DNA of 64,000 nucleotides from positions 34,357,022 through 34,421,021 of the forward strand of contig CM033399.1 of the NCBI GenBank assembly GCA_019426215.1, read 5' to 3'. The position numbers were made by a program, and so were the translations under genes. Positions within the stretch are counted from its first letter, which is position 1. Every line of letters begins with the position of its first letter. Of this stretch, positions 10,381-24,000 are shown piece after piece. Below the pieces are notes generated by a model. The model searched no databases and had not been told where the DNA came from. It saw only the letters and a list, made by a program, of their open reading frames with translations. This DNA is from Buddleja alternifolia. Taxonomy: Eukaryota; Streptophyta; Magnoliopsida; Lamiales; Scrophulariaceae.

Positions 10381-13300
10381 CTCAAGTTTTAAGTAGTAAC
10401 ATTTTCTTGGACATTAAAAATTAATTGTCTTTCTTGGACAGGTATTTTGACACAATAGGGTTCCTTTCTAAATAAAGTTGGTTGCTTTTTAATAGGAAAA
10501 TAGACCTGAACTATAAATGCACTCCTATAAATTGCACATGTGTATATAGAAGAAGAGACATATCATCAGATTTTTTTCACGTTTGTTTTCCCAGGAAGCC
10601 CGTAACATTGAAGATTTTCTTGAGAACTTCAAGGACGACCCTACTGTTAAAATTCCTCGTGTTTACAAGCAGCTTTGTGGTACACGTGTGTTAGTGATGG
10701 AGTGGATTGATGGGATTCGGTGCACGGACCCTCAGGTTTGAATGTCAATCAACTTGGGAAAGTATGTGGTTGGGTGTGTAGTTAACAATGGTCCTTTGTG
10801 AACACAGGCTATCATGGATGGAGGAATTGATGTAAATGGGTTCTTGACTGTTGGAGTGAGTGCTGCTCTGAGGCAGCTGTTGGAGTTTGGTCTATTTCAT
10901 GGGGACCCTCACCCTGGAAATATCTTTGCCATGCGTGATGGACGTATAGCATACGTGGACTTTGGGAATGTAGCTGTGCTCAGTCAGGTAGTAATATGGT
11001 AGTTATATACAAGGATTAGTGATTGATATTGCATTTATATTTTCTCCTCTTGCAGATTTGTAAGCCTCACCTTATTGACTGCTAGTGTCATAATTTGATC
11101 ATTTGTATTTGCTTGTCTTGAGTTCTGATCTGTATTTCTAATCTTTTATGTCCTTTTATGGTTTAATTTTACTTTGTCCTGGTGCGAAGGGCGAGGGTGC
11201 TATAAATATGGAAATCCTTATGTTTTAAACCATAGCTATAGCTCGTTCATAAAATTCCTAGGTAACCCCTGTATATCTTTCTGGTAGGTTAAATAGAAGT
11301 TAGATGCCGATGGTTCCAGCCCTTCTTTCCAATGAAAAGAAGCCTCAAGTATTTCTCATTGGATTTTTCTTGGCATCAACTTGTTATGCTTTTGTTCCTT
11401 CTGATGTTTATTATGTTATTCTTAAGTTGATATGAGGAAATTGTTTCTGGTTTCACATAGCCAACTTATATCAGCCAAGTCTGCTGTGAATTCTTTTCCT
11501 TTCATTTTCATCATTGTTTATAGATGTCAACCGACTTACTTTGCTATTCTTTTGCAGCAAAATAAACAAATTCTTATAGATGCTGTTGTCCATGCTGTAA
11601 ATGAAGATTATACTGAGATGGCCAATGATTTTACCAGGCTTGGTTTTCTAGCTAGTGGAACTGATGTCTCCCCCATAGTTCCAGCTCTGGAAGCAATTTG
11701 GCAGAACTCCGTTGGAAAAGGACTTTCTGACTTTAATTTCAGAAGTGTTACAGGTAGTCTTAGTGGTTTATGTTTGTTTTTCCGAAAAGATTCTGCTGTG
11801 TTATTTCTGGATTTTACATATATGCCTTTTTATGTATGCGTGTCTTCAAGTTCCTGTTCATGTATTGTACTCACAACACTTCAAATTCTTGTTTCTGTTT
11901 TTGTCTTGGTTCAGTTTTTGCAAAGGTTATAAAGGTTTTAGTGGCTTACTGATGCACCGTCTTTTTCAATACTTAGAACTGGTCATATTTGATGTAGGAC
12001 AATAATATTTGACCAAAATAAGCAATTCATCTTAATTAACTAGTATAACTATCTCGAATTTTGTCCTTGTGACCCCGATCATTTAAGTTCAATTTGCATA
12101 TGAAACAATTATAATCTTCTTTTTATGAGTCATTAGCAGCTGATGAAGTTTTCTGTCCCATTGCTTTTGAGTGATTACTTGCTACTTCGATTTTCTTCAG
12201 ATTCTTTTTTCAGTTAATGTGTTGCATTTCTTGCAGGCAAGTTTAATCAGCTAGTTTATAATTATCCCATCCGCATTCCAGAGAGATTTTCTCTTGTTAT
12301 TCGCTCTTTATTGACTCAAGAAGGCATCTGCTTCACTCTGCAGCGTGATTTCAAATTTCTTGAGGTATGTATTTTTTATTTTTTTTTACACTTTGATCTT
12401 CATTTTTATTGTTGATTGCTCTTTGTAGATCTGGAGGATGCGTTCCCATTTTGCCTATTTGAGATTTGTTAAATATGTTTCTAAGCTAATCTTCCAATAC
12501 TTTGGAATTGCTTGGAGGTACATATTAAAAATAGCACCAGAGTTGCTTGTTCAAAAGATTGCAGTTTTCTGTCATTTACATGTGCTGCCTACAACAATAT
12601 CCTAGAGAACTGTAAATCTACAAACGAGAACTTCTGTAATGTTAGTGTAGGAAAGAAGCGACAATAATACTCGGTTCTCATTCCATTATCCTTGTGTAAC
12701 CCAACTTATCAAAATGCTTGAACTTCCTCTCTAGTTCCCGGACCTTAAACCATCCCTTATGCTCATTATATCTCTAAAAAAGCCCAGAAAAGTTATTATC
12801 CCAGATTTCTCAGATGTCTGTCTTGAGCTCTCTGTTATTTTGCTTCTTGCTTTTCTGCCATCCAGAGTATCTAGATCCATATTGACCATGTCACGTCTTA
12901 GTTGGTCAATCACATTTTGGAATTCTACTCGTCATGTGCTTCTTACAGAACTCAGAGAAATGAGTCCCATCTGTAACCTTGATTATCCCAGATAATTGGA
13001 GGAGCTCTCCAGTTCACCATGACTTAATAAGCTGATATCAAAAATTTTATCTTTCAGTTTTATTCTTCTTGAAGATGCACAATATTTACTGCAATATGCA
13101 CATCATGATCTACACTATCTCTTTTATGTGCAGCTGTGACAAACACTGCTGACATGATAACTTTCTGTGGTATGGTATATGATATACAGTCCAAGAACTG
13201 TGAGAATGTTCCCTATTACCTATTGGACTCTGTTGAGCGATAAAAACTTGTGGAAATATCTGTATTGACTTCTAGTAAAGCCAGGACCAGCAGTAATAGA

Positions 13301-15574
13301 AAGTTTATCATTTCAATAATAACTCATAATGAATTTATAGTTGTTGGCTAAAGGAACATGTTTACATCAATAGGAACTGCTTCATTATTAGTATTTTTCA
13401 ATATAAATAACTGTTGATCCCAGATGATGAAAGTATCTGGCTGACTGTTAAACATGCCTAACATTTCCCCCTATTTTCCAATTTGGCTTTTTATTTTTGA
13501 TATTGATCATCTAATGATCATTGGAACAGGTAGCCTATCCTTATGTGGCAAAGCGCCTCCTCACAGATCCTAATCCTGCTTTACGTGAACGCCTTGTTCA
13601 GGTCAGTTCCCAAGCTTTGTCCATATATACTAAGATCCCTTGTTTTTGGGGTTTAGACGTTGGTAGTGCTTTTTTTTTTTCCCCCTTCCTCGAGTTCGCA
13701 TTGCATCATATCCTCTAAAGTGCTTGCATTTTGCATCAAACTAAAGATGAGAAGAGCACTAGCTTCAATTTTTTGCTGGTGTGCATTGTATTCATATATA
13801 TTAATCTTACACTGACTACCAAACATTAACCATGACCTAACTATTGATGATGGTATGACTGTGTCATAGAAGCTAACAGTCAATATTCATGTTCTGAATT
13901 GATTCATCTAAGACTTACTGATGACATCAAGCTTCAGCAATCTGCTAAAGTTCTGGTAATCATTTGGGAGCCATAAAGATGCACCATTTTTAGAGGAGCT
14001 TATAAATGCTCCATCAAAATTATCAAAAGTTTGACTTTGCAAATGCATTGATAACCTTACAAATTGCGAACCTATATTTTCAGAATGCTAAAATGCATGC
14101 GCAATTTATCATGTGCTGTATAACATTACAATAATAATCTTAAACGAATTTTAATCAACTTTGGGATGGTATACTTGGAAGAATATTGAGAATAAAAATG
14201 AGTCACTTGCTTATCAAGCAGTTAAAATAAATGCCCTGATGGCGATCACTTTTAAATGTTTCTACTTTCTTGGCACTTGTGTGTTTTTATAGAGTTTTCG
14301 AATACGTACAAACTTTATCCTGCTTTCTTGTTTTCCTATTCACTCTTGCTCAAGTATAACTTAATCAATTGGTATAAAAGAATATTGGAGATAAATACTG
14401 TTGATGACTTTGTTCTCTTGCTTCACTTGTCAGGTTCTATTTAAAGGTGGGGTTTTTCAGTGGAAACGGCTCGAGAACCTAATCGTTCTAGCCAAGGAAA
14501 ATGTTTCAATGATGAGCAGCAATCCTGCATTGCAGAAAAATAACATGTTTGTATCTTGATTTGCTTCTCTTTTTCCTTCAGTGTCAGAAAATTTATGTTT
14601 TTTTTTTCTCTTTGCTGCAACATAGTAGTCTTTTCACCAGGCACAGAAAGAATGAAATAATAGCACTTGCACGCACAAAGGATTCACTTGTCCTATGTCT
14701 TCATTTTGTTTATGTCATTCGGGCTTTTGCTATGTCAGGCAAAGGACTAGAGAGCTGCAAGTTGAAAAGAAATTGGGGAAATTGGACCTCACAGACACAA
14801 TCAAGGATGGGACTCGGCTTTTCCTAATTGATGAAGGAATTCGTAGGATGCTTCTTCTTGCCCTGACTGAAGATTCCAAGCTTCACGTTCAAGAGGTTTG
14901 TGACGTGACTGACGTCTAAAACTAACTTATATTTTTGTGAGGCGATACCCATCTGGTTACTACTCAAGTAGGCTTGTAGTCATTAGATTACACACGTTGA
15001 TATCAATATTTCATTTTATAACATCATTTTAAACTCATTTATCTGAATCACAACATTTCACTTTAGGGATAATAACATGCACACACCCTCACTTATTTCT
15101 CACTTACTGGGTAACTACTACGAGTCCCTTGAGATTTTCCCCATTCAAATCTTGACAACTGATAGACTGGTTAATTATAAATTTCTGGAGCAATTAAGAT
15201 ATACTTGATCAAAGTGACTAACGAGCTTGGGGTACAACACTACACAACACAAAATTACCCTTCACTTTGTGACGTTATTATGTACTCGCCTGGGTAGCAT
15301 AAAACTTCCCTATCTCCCCGTGATATGTAACAAGAATGTCCAATTTTGCAGCTTGTAGATGTATACAGACTGCTCGAGGACCAAATAGACGTACCTTCAG
15401 TAGCTCTGCAAGTAGCACAAGGTAAAGGCTTTATTAGAATCGGTTTTTACCATTGCGCGATGCATGCATGCATCTTCTAACTTCATACTCCGACTTATGG
15501 CTCTTATAGATCTACCATCGGTTGCTCGGGATGTAATACTTTCATGGAGTAATTCTGTCTTATCTGATAGATAA
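7328..15574 (+). CDS. ABC1K1: Plastid ABC1-type atypical kinase, ABC1K1/PGR6-like
   Basis: Fourteen coding exons (7328-7606, 8127-8333, 9157-9246, 9323-9469, 10117-10281, 10595-10735, 10808-10987, 11558-11753, 12237-12364, 13530-13601, 14434-14546, 14739-14895, 15352-15421, 15510-15574) join in phase at GT..AG sites to 2010 nt, 669 aa. Residues 1-60 are Ser/Arg-rich with few acids, a plausible chloroplast transit peptide. ABC1 hallmarks follow: KAGQ of the KxGQ motif (159-162), the Ala-rich loop AAAS (219-222), the VAIK lysine (241), HGDPHPGN (374-381) and DFG (394-396). The protein ends in SWSNSVLSDR. Wording throughout is closest to what I know of Arabidopsis ABC1K1 (PGR6/ACDO1, At4g31390), a plastoglobule kinase that with ABC1K3 tunes tocopherol, plastoquinone and chlorophyll turnover. 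Family membership is certain; the exact orthologue is a recall-based call. All key residues are intact. Confidence 0.92.
10329..10380. repeat. Compound (CT)(TA)(GT) microsatellite in ABC1K1 intron 5
   Basis: CT repeats run directly into TA and then about 13 GT dinucleotides, 48 bp after the exon 5 donor site. Confidence 0.9.
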
Positions 15575-16689
15575 GCCCAGTTGTGGTGTATTTGAAGATG
15601 ATCTGCGCTCTGGTTGCGATGCTCTGTTATAGAATTGTCTTTCCTTTATCTGCAAGAGCCTTTCTATGCTGTAAATGCAATTTTTATAGTTGGGCTTCAG
15701 GATGTGACACCATAAATTTATAAACTTTTGTATAGAACCAAAATTTTCTATATATATATAGCAATGCAATATGTCTCAATGGTGTAATTGTGGTAATATA
15801 TCTTTTTTAGTATCTGCACATTCTCTATGTTAAAACATATTTTCTTAGGTCCTTTTTTCTTGAATATTTCACTAAAGTGATTATAAATCTATCAAGAAGG
15901 TATTGTTGGAAAAGATGCAATTTTTTCAATGTTCTTGCTTTCTTTTTTGAGTGTCTTTCCTCGTTAAGCTCCATTTCGTGTTCACTTTTGAGGAGTTTGA
16001 GATTCGAAATTTCGAGATAAATAAAATTATCCATGTTATGGGATGTGTGGTTTATAGATAAATAGACTTGAGCGTAAAGTTATTCTTGTGAAATTTTGAT
16101 ATTTGAATTTCTGGACGATCAAAATTATCCTTGTGATGTGATTTACATGGTTTTTGTATACGAATAATTGTGCTGGTATAGATATTTTGAATAGCTAAGA
16201 ATCACTCTACAAAAATAAACAGGTTTAAGCACTGTATATGAAAATATGAATGTCTTGAAATTTATTTCTATGCGCATATTGTTGATTGGTTATGTTACAC
16301 TATGAGTCCATGTTTTCTATATAAAATAAGTGGTAGAAAAACAACAGAAAGAAAATCAAGTGACCTCATTTGATTCACTTAGAATCTTGCAGGAGGCCTG
16401 TAACATATTCCATTTGCACGGCACAAATTAAGGTCCAATCATTATTGTTGCTTGAAAGATTCTACCAAGAAAATATATCTAGTGCAGGAAAATATATATA
16501 ATCGAAATATTTAAAAACTGGATCAAGAAAATATATAAAAGAGCAATATACAAACTAAGAAAAGATTGCACACTGCAATAAATAGTTTCGACTCTTTTGA
16601 GGATATTATACCTCGTTTTCTTAATTTAGAAACATAAATCAGTTGGAATATTATATAAAAGTTTTTCAAAACTATTATAAATATATGGG

Positions 16690-17243
16690 AAAGTTACGAT
16701 AAACGCCTAAAATAATTTTAATAAAAGTTCATGAAAGTATTCTCCAATTGCAAAAACCCCTCCTACAAATACAGAAAAAAATTCAAAAGTTAAGATTAAC
16801 AACCTATTGAATTAATTGCCCTTTATTTCTTAAGTCACAAATTTATCAACTATTTAGCAAAAAATATTTTATTTTTTTTAATACTGAATACATTAAATAC
16901 TTTTATATAATTTTTTTTTTCATATTAACATGGTGATATTTTAAAATGCTATTTTTCTAATTTCAACGAAGATTAAAAAAATCTAAAATTTTGAACAAAA
17001 TTACAATTAATATAACTCATCAGTACAAAATTTCTAAGTAAATAAATTTTTATTCCAAAGTATAATTAATTAATTCTTAATTTAAAAGTCTAAGAGCAAT
17101 TAAATCATAAATTTGTTAAGGCTAAATATTGAGTCTCCTTTTTAATGAAAAGTAGGTAAAATGAATTTTTGGATTGAAAAACGTTATTATGAATTTCTTT
17201 TATATAAAAGTTTACTTTAAAAGGGTTTTATTAATTTTCCATA
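16690..17243. mobile_element. Foldback MITE, second copy of the 56836-57411 family (degenerate)
   Basis: The right end read on the minus strand (from 17243: GGAAAATTAATAAAACCC, then TTTTTCAATCCAAAAATTCA) matches the left end of the element at 56836-57411 over about 150 bp. The left end (from about 16690) has the related GGAAAGTTACGATAAACGCC and AAAACCCCTCCTACAAA. Near-matching flanks (ATAAATATA / ATAAACATA) could be a decayed 9-bp target duplication. Boundaries are approximate. Confidence 0.55.
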
Positions 17244-17347
17244 AACATAATAAAGCACACCAAGTATATTACTTTGAATATATAGTTATTTGATATGATT
17301 TTGAATATGTGAATATATATATATATATACACAGATATATATTTATC

Positions 17348-17562
17348 TAATCTAACCCCTATATAAATATAAGAATAACACAATTATTTGTTCCATTGTG
17401 AAAAGACTTTTATACCACCCTTACTATTAATAATTAATTAATTAATCATTAATAATTAAATATATTATTAATGATTAATTAATAATATATATATATATAA
17501 TCTAACCCGTATATAAATGTGTGGATTACCCAATTATTTGCTCCATTGTGAAAAGACTTTTA
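17348..17562. repeat. 65-bp direct repeat flanking an AT-rich palindrome
   Basis: 17348-17412 and 17498-17562 are about 85% identical (TAATCTAACCC..TATATAAAT ... CCATTGTGAAAAGACTTTTA). Between them lies a near-palindrome of TTAAT/ATTAA units centred near 17458. This could be a local duplication or the two ends of an old insertion. Confidence 0.7.
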
Positions 17563-17949
17563 TATTAATAATTGAATTTATTAAGTAAAAGAATCCATTA
17601 AGGAGTATGAAAACATTGAGTAGTAGGAGTCCAATTACATGTCCAATTGCATTATTATTACTAAGAGGAGAAAATTTTAACTTTCGGTTGACATATCTAT
17701 AAGTTTATTATCTGAAAAATGACAGCCAGAGATTATTAATTATTCAATGAATTGATGACTAGCTAATTGTTTCTATTTGTTAGTATAAAAAGATTAAGCA
17801 GCCTTCATTGAAACTTTTACTATTTATAATATTATTTTGTTGTTATTCTCATATCATTTATTTGGCCGGGTAATTTCTAAGAAATAAATTTATATTTAAA
17901 AATGAAAATTTATTTTGGCATGTCCTCCTCCAAAAGAAATAAAATGAGG

Positions 17950-18345
17950 GTTAACGTTACTAATAGTACCTGAAATTTCAACTTTGCATCATTTTGGTAA
18001 TTAAAGTATCAAATATTACACTATCGTCCCTAAAGTTAACTTGTGTATTTTTCTCAAAAAAGAAAAAAGTTAACTTGTGTATCGTTTTGCCCTTTTAACC
18101 ATTTTTTTATGGATTTTGGATGGGTCGGACAACATGTGCACCTCACGTGTCTAAGAACAACAACATACGCACCTCACCTTTGCCACTAAAATACAACATT
18201 TGAGGTGTACGTCCTCCTCAATTTGGCCAAAATTCACCAAAAAAAAAATGATTAAAAGGACGAAAATGAATACAAATTAAACTTTAGGTAAGGTCGTGCA
18301 ACATTTGGTATCAATTAATTTACTTTTAAGATATGTAAAGAATAT
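17950..18345. repeat. Possible inverted-ended repeat element
   Basis: The left part (ACTATCGTCCCTAAAGTTAAC, preceded by TATCAAATATT) and the reverse complement of the right part (CTAAAGTTTAATTTG; ATACCAAATGTTGCACGACC) align at roughly 70%. This suggests an old terminal-inverted-repeat element; I found no target duplication. Confidence 0.3.
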
Positions 18346-19825
18346 AAGTTAAAATTAATATCTTAAAAGTACAAGCTATCAATTTATTCTAAATAGAAAT
18401 TTTACATAATAAAGCAATTGGTTAATTCATATTCTAAAAGGGCAGTGGTAATTGAGTCAAAAAATATTATTAACCTTTAATTTTTTGAGTTTTTTTAATG
18501 AAAGTTGATGGAATGGAATCCTACATATCTAGAAATTTATGTTTGTTTGAAGTTATTCGAATAAATAATAAAGTAATATAAAAAATATATTTGAAACGTA
18601 TATGTGATTTTAGTGGAAAGATAATGTATTTGTATTTGATTTTGAAAAATATTCATATATGTGAATAATCTTACGTAATATGATGCTTGCAATTACTTTT
18701 GTTTTTATAATTGTACGTAAAATCTTCGTAGACAGTGTGCTTCAAAATTTAATTATGCATGTTTTACACGAAGAACAAAAAAATTTAAGCTAAAAACTAA
18801 CTGTGGATTTAACAATCAACAGAAGAAAGGTCCCTTACCCAGGATTTAAACCTCAAGTGAGGTTCTTTCCAAAAAGTGAAACCTTGGGGAGGTGGATGAA
18901 AATAACCGGAGATTTAATTTGAGAGAGAATATGATGTATTTTGTATCTAATATTATAAAGATTCATAGATACATGTATTCTTATGTCATTTGATGTTTAC
19001 AATTATTTAGTCGTTATAGTATCATAATAAAAAATAAATGTACAATGCATGTAAAAATATAAAATTTAATATTGTATTTTATAGATTATTAAAAAAGGGT
19101 GATAGGACGAAAGAAATGAACAATTTTGTGGTTAACGAAGGGGGCCAAATAAATATTAACAGAAAAATAGGAAAGATACATCGAATTATGATCATATATA
19201 CATGAACATGATAAAAAATAATACTAATATTATTTTTAGAAGTTTCTTTTACATTAAATAGATCAAGTTAAGAATGCATGATCATGAAAATAGTGGATGG
19301 TTAAATTTTTTAAAAAAGTTATCAAATTAAAAAATAATTATAAACTATTCTATAATACAACTATTGGCAAATTAATAATTAGATATTTTGTAATAAATTA
19401 AATACACCAAAAACTCTTGACATAAATAACCATAAGTTTCATAATGTTTTATTTAATATAGTTTTGACATAAAAACCATGTGCGCACATGATACTTTTTA
19501 GTATTTTTAGAATTGCGAGTGAACAAGCTTAGGTTCCAAACCTCCACATATTATCATGGCACACTTGAATTTGAAAACCAATAAATATTGGGCAATATAT
19601 ATTAAAAAAAAAAAGACAAACACGAAGATAAGTTTTTTTTATGTTGTTAAACCAACATATTAGTATTCAACTCATTTGATATTTGTGGGCTTAGCAAATT
19701 GTTTCATGAGGAGGTTACTTAATTAGCCCAATATGTACAAGTCCATGGTAAAATGCGAGTTTGTGTGTAGGAATTACGTTGTCATTTTTAAATATGATGA
19801 TGTAGACAATGTTGTCATTTACTAT

Positions 19826-19984
19826 TTTTTTTTTCTGGTTTCCCCACGAAGTGTTCGGGCCAGCTTTCGCACACCTTGACTTATTCCCGCTCGCGGTGCT
19901 TGATTGCTGTCGACCAAACATTATTTTGACAACGATGTGAATCGATTTTGAGAGCACACCAGGTCGACCTCAGAGGCTTGGTTA
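19826..19984 (-). mobile_element. SINE with perfect 14-bp target-site duplication
   Basis: On the minus strand a 159-bp unit ends in AAGCTGGCCCGAACAC (19866-19851), a few bases and then an A tract (19834-19826). This resembles the conserved 3' Angio-domain of plant SINEs. Identical 14-bp flanks TTGTCATTTACTAT occur at 19812-19825 and 19985-19998. A degenerate B-box-like AAATCGATTC (19948-19939) is the only pol III hint I see, so the tRNA-derived head is weak. Insertion by target-primed reverse transcription is well supported; the family name is not assigned. Confidence 0.8.
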
Positions 19985-20384
19985 TTGTCATTTACTATGT
20001 TACGTGCAATTCTAGTATATATATATATTATATATATTTAAGATGACTCTGAATATGTCATGTATATATTTATATGTATATGAGTAATATTTCAAAACGT
20101 ACTCTATCGGTTTTTTTTTTTTGGCTCAGAAAACCATATTAGTATTTTAGTCAATATATCAACAAATATGAAATAAGTAATCATAGAAAAAGAAAAAAAA
20201 ACCCATCAACAAGTATGAGATAAGTAATCATAGAAAAAGGAAAAAAACCCATCTAACAAATAAGCAGCAAGGACAACCGCGAATCTTAAAACGGGTCATC
20301 CAAATTTAACACCGGGCAAATATTGGATGGGGTCGGGTTATGACCCGTGAATCTCAAAAATAACCAACACTTTTCCTGTTTTCC

Positions 20385-20395
20385 TTTATAAAAAG
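20385..20395 (+). promoter_or_regulatory. TATA box of BTAF1
   Basis: TTTATAAAAAG lies about 130 bp before the likely 5'-UTR splice donor. Just upstream is an imperfect palindrome (CGGGTTATGACCCG, 20334-20347) and downstream a telo-box-like AAACCCT near 20424. Confidence 0.5.
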
Positions 20396-20517
20396 AGCGT
20401 CATCCCCTGTTTATCAAAATCGAAACCCTCGTCCCCCTCACACTTTACACCCACATTAAATTAACAAGTTCTGAGGAAGCATAAGGAGAATTCTCTACAC
20501 AAGATCCTCTTCTTTAG

Positions 20518-21019
20518 GTATGTATGAATCTGTATCTATTCATGTATCTATCCATAGTTGAGTATATACTCTTCTAGTTATGCGTGCATAAATGGATCCG
20601 CATTATATGTTCAGTCATCGTGGCATTAGCTAAATTAAAGATATTTCAGCGTTTTATTTAAAAATAGTTGTATTAGTTTGGATATGAATGGGTATTGGTG
20701 GTGTTGGATGCTGATGTTCTTTCTTTTTCTGTTTTTGTGTCCGTTATATGGATAATGTTCTGTTTTGTTCATATTCTAATTTTTGTTAATTTGGTATTTT
20801 TATGTTGAAATAACAGATGAATCGTTTCAATTGAGTAAATGTGTTCTACCTTTTTTTTTAATGGTAGGGATTCTATTTTATGGTTGTGGTATGATTTACC
20901 AGTGACATGCAAGAGATGAAGGGTATTGGGAAATGTTCACAGATGGCAGTTGATGATCATGTACTAATTTTAACAATTATGGCTGCATTGAACTGAGTGG
21001 GGTTTGGTGAAGGTTTTAG
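20518..21019 (+). other. Probable 5'-UTR intron of BTAF1
   Basis: TTTAG|GTATGT at 20517/20518 is a strong donor and TTTTAG at 21019 an acceptor three bases before the ATG at 21023. There is no open frame joining the TATA region to the ATG. This intron is inferred from signals only. Confidence 0.5.
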
Positions 21020-21022
21020 AGT

Positions 21023-24000
21023 ATGGCTCAACAGTCGTCGCGGCTCCATCGGCTGCTCACTTTGTTGGACAGTATCCTCTATATAACCGTTTATGCACGT
21101 AACTTCAGAAATTAGTTACGTTTGTATTTCTATGCTTGCGTAAGTACGCATTGTATTCATTCAGCTAATATGCATGTGGTAGTTTGTTCTTGTAGTTTTG
21201 TTAAAGTGCAATTTCTTAACTTAAAACTTTTTTTAAAGATCATTTCTCAAATAGTGGCGTGTATATATTCTTCCTGGGATGGGACATATCTTCGTTTCTT
21301 CATTATATGTAACACAAAGGCGTATCATTCGCATTCTCTTGTCACAGGTTGATTTGTTCATAGATTGCTACTCGGGTATCAAAACGATAAACAAATACTT
21401 TAATCTTCATTTTTTTGTATTGTTATGCTCCCATTTTTCTGGTTATTGGTTTTCAATTGGAGTCAGTATGCCAGGCGTATTTTTTCTTTAACAAATGCTA
21501 AGCGGGTTCAACCCAGGGGACGAGATTTTCTGCAGCAAGGCAGATAGGAGAAATTGCCAAATCACATCCGCAGGACCTGAATGCTCTTTTAAGCAAGGTA
21601 TGGTCTTACTGCTTATATTTATTATATGTTCTCATTGTTTCTGTACTTAATCTACCAAGTGCCTTGGGTCAATGCTATTTCGAAAAATTGTTTCATTGGT
21701 CAATGCTAGGAGGGAGTCAGATTCACTTTTGGCTTCCCGACTAGTCAGTGGTGGCTTAAAACTTTGATTAAATGCAGGGCAATTAGTTAAAACTCTGACC
21801 CCCTGTTTTTAAATGCAAAATACAGTGGATGATGCAATTCTATTGTTATAATGGTTTTCTTAAGTCATAGTGACGAAGGAGGGTTGGATTCAAGCCAAAC
21901 TTAGTTGCAGGGGGTGTTAGGCTATTAATACTGATCTCAAGATTTTAGTTAATTCTTCATAACACTGTAGTATTGATTTTTTTTCCTTGATTGATTTATG
22001 AGTTAGTGTTATAGTTGAACAAAGTCGGATCACAAAACATAAAACAACAGAAGTTCAACTTTTGTTTTAAAGATAAATTGTGGTATTGCAGTTAATTTAT
22101 TAGATGTGTTGAAATGGTTTTTTTTGCAAACAAAGGTGACCAGGGTGCAATTTTTTTTACTTTTATATCAACAGAATTTTCAAATGTGGATTTTACAAAA
22201 AATGTTTTTTAGATTAAAATCGAATTTGGGACGGTTTTTGAGTTGTTTTGTTTAGAACTTAAATACATAATGAAAGCTTGTCCTGCATTTATTCTAAATA
22301 AATAAACAAATAGATTATGATCATTTATAACTAGGAATATATATAACTTACTTGAAAATACAAGCAAGAGTCAGGAAGACATCACATAAGCAAACAATTA
22401 GAACTACATAATTGCAATATAAACCATAAAAAAATTACTAGTAGCATTGCAAAATGTTAGAAAGTTGCTTCTTGTTAGATACTTACGTCATGAGTCCCAG
22501 CATGGCTGCGCAATTTTAAATGTGCATCTGTTCCTAATTCCATTATCAGAAGATAAATATTTCTGTACAATAACAGATAAAATAAAGTTAAAACATATAA
22601 TGACGTTTATTGAACATATTATTCAGAAGGTGAGAAACATGTAGTTAGGCATCAATATATCCTCAAGAAGTAAAGATCGCTAACAACAACGGATGTGGAA
22701 ACTACATAACTGCATTTGGTGTTGGAGTAAACATGAAGTACAGTTAAGAGAATACTGTAGAAATTAAATTGAAATGTACACACACACACACACATATATA
22801 TGTGTGTGGGTGTAAACAAATTTGATACCAACCAACATAAGAGGGATGGTTTCGACTTGAATTTTAACCCGTCGTTTGTGTATAGAAACAATGCTGTGCG
22901 TACAGGAGGGTTTTTAAATTTCATTTTTGGCCCTACCTACAACACTAGGCTGAATTGTCTGCTTTTCAATGTGTCACAGCAAATGAAGTTCACTTTATCA
23001 TTCCTGATTGTAGCGTGATGGTACTCTGCACATTACTTTTGGCTTCTCATTATAACTATGAGCCTGACCCTGAACAAATACTGTAGGTATCGCAGTATCT
23101 ACGTAGTAAAAAATGGGATACTCGGGTTGCAGCAGCTCATGCCATTGGGGCTATTGCAGAGAATGTCAAGCATACATCTTTGAATGAACTCTCCAGCTGT
23201 GTGGAGGGGAAGATGTCAGAAGCTGGGATATCTGCCACCTTTGATGACGTGGCGACTTGGCCCAACTGTCAGTCTAGAATTGAAGCAGGCACTTCTTTCA
23301 GAAGGTTTTTCTTTCTCTTCACTACTTGTATTTGTTTTATTCTTTCGTCCAGTTTTTGTACTGACTTCCTAGCAACATTTACCTGGTTATGTTAATAGTG
23401 ATGCCATCTCGCTTACATGGTCCAATGTAAATAATTCTGTTGATCTTTTAAAATTACTCATTTTGCAGTTTTGATCTAAACAAGGTGTTGGAGTTTGGGG
23501 CTTTGGTGGCATCTGGGGGCCAGGTACTTCCCCTCCATTTCCCTTTTGGAGATGACAGTTACAGGAATATGTTTCTTTAAAGCCGATTTGGACATTTTTC
23601 AAGTCATCAAAAAACTGTGTCTAATTTATGTCTCTGGGATACCAATATATGTATTTGTATGTTTTATTCAGTTCTTTTTGTGTTATTTGTTAAAGCTTTT
23701 GCGGAGGCTGTGGAATTACGGCTTCTAATCTGAGGGATTTGCGAGGGATCCTTATGCTTTTGATCTTGTGTTCATTATGATGTCGTCTTAGTGGTGGAGT
23801 AACAGTTTTTTTTTTCCGGGGGTGGTAGTTGCATAATTGGAATACTCATTATTTCCACTGCTGTGCGTGTTGTTGGGTGATAGTGCTCACTCATGTTGCC
23901 AAAGTAGGAGCTCTATATTCAAGTTTTTATTGGTGGCTTTAGTTTATTTATTGACTGGGGATTGTTTATACCTCTGCTAGCTTTATATCCAAGTTGTTAT

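Larger units (their letters stand above)
15575..20384. other. AT-rich spacer between ABC1K1 and BTAF1
   Basis: No protein gene is supported. It contains the ABC1K1 3' UTR, a foldback MITE-like repeat (about 16690-17243), a 65-bp direct repeat flanking an AT palindrome (17348-17562), an inverted-ended low-copy repeat (about 17950-18345) and a SINE (19826-19984). Confidence 0.6.

Noticed and set aside
12731..12913. 60-codon minus-strand frame in ABC1K1 intron 9
   Set aside because: Slightly gag-like wording (charged, short) but no domain I can name and no element ends; treated as intron sequence.
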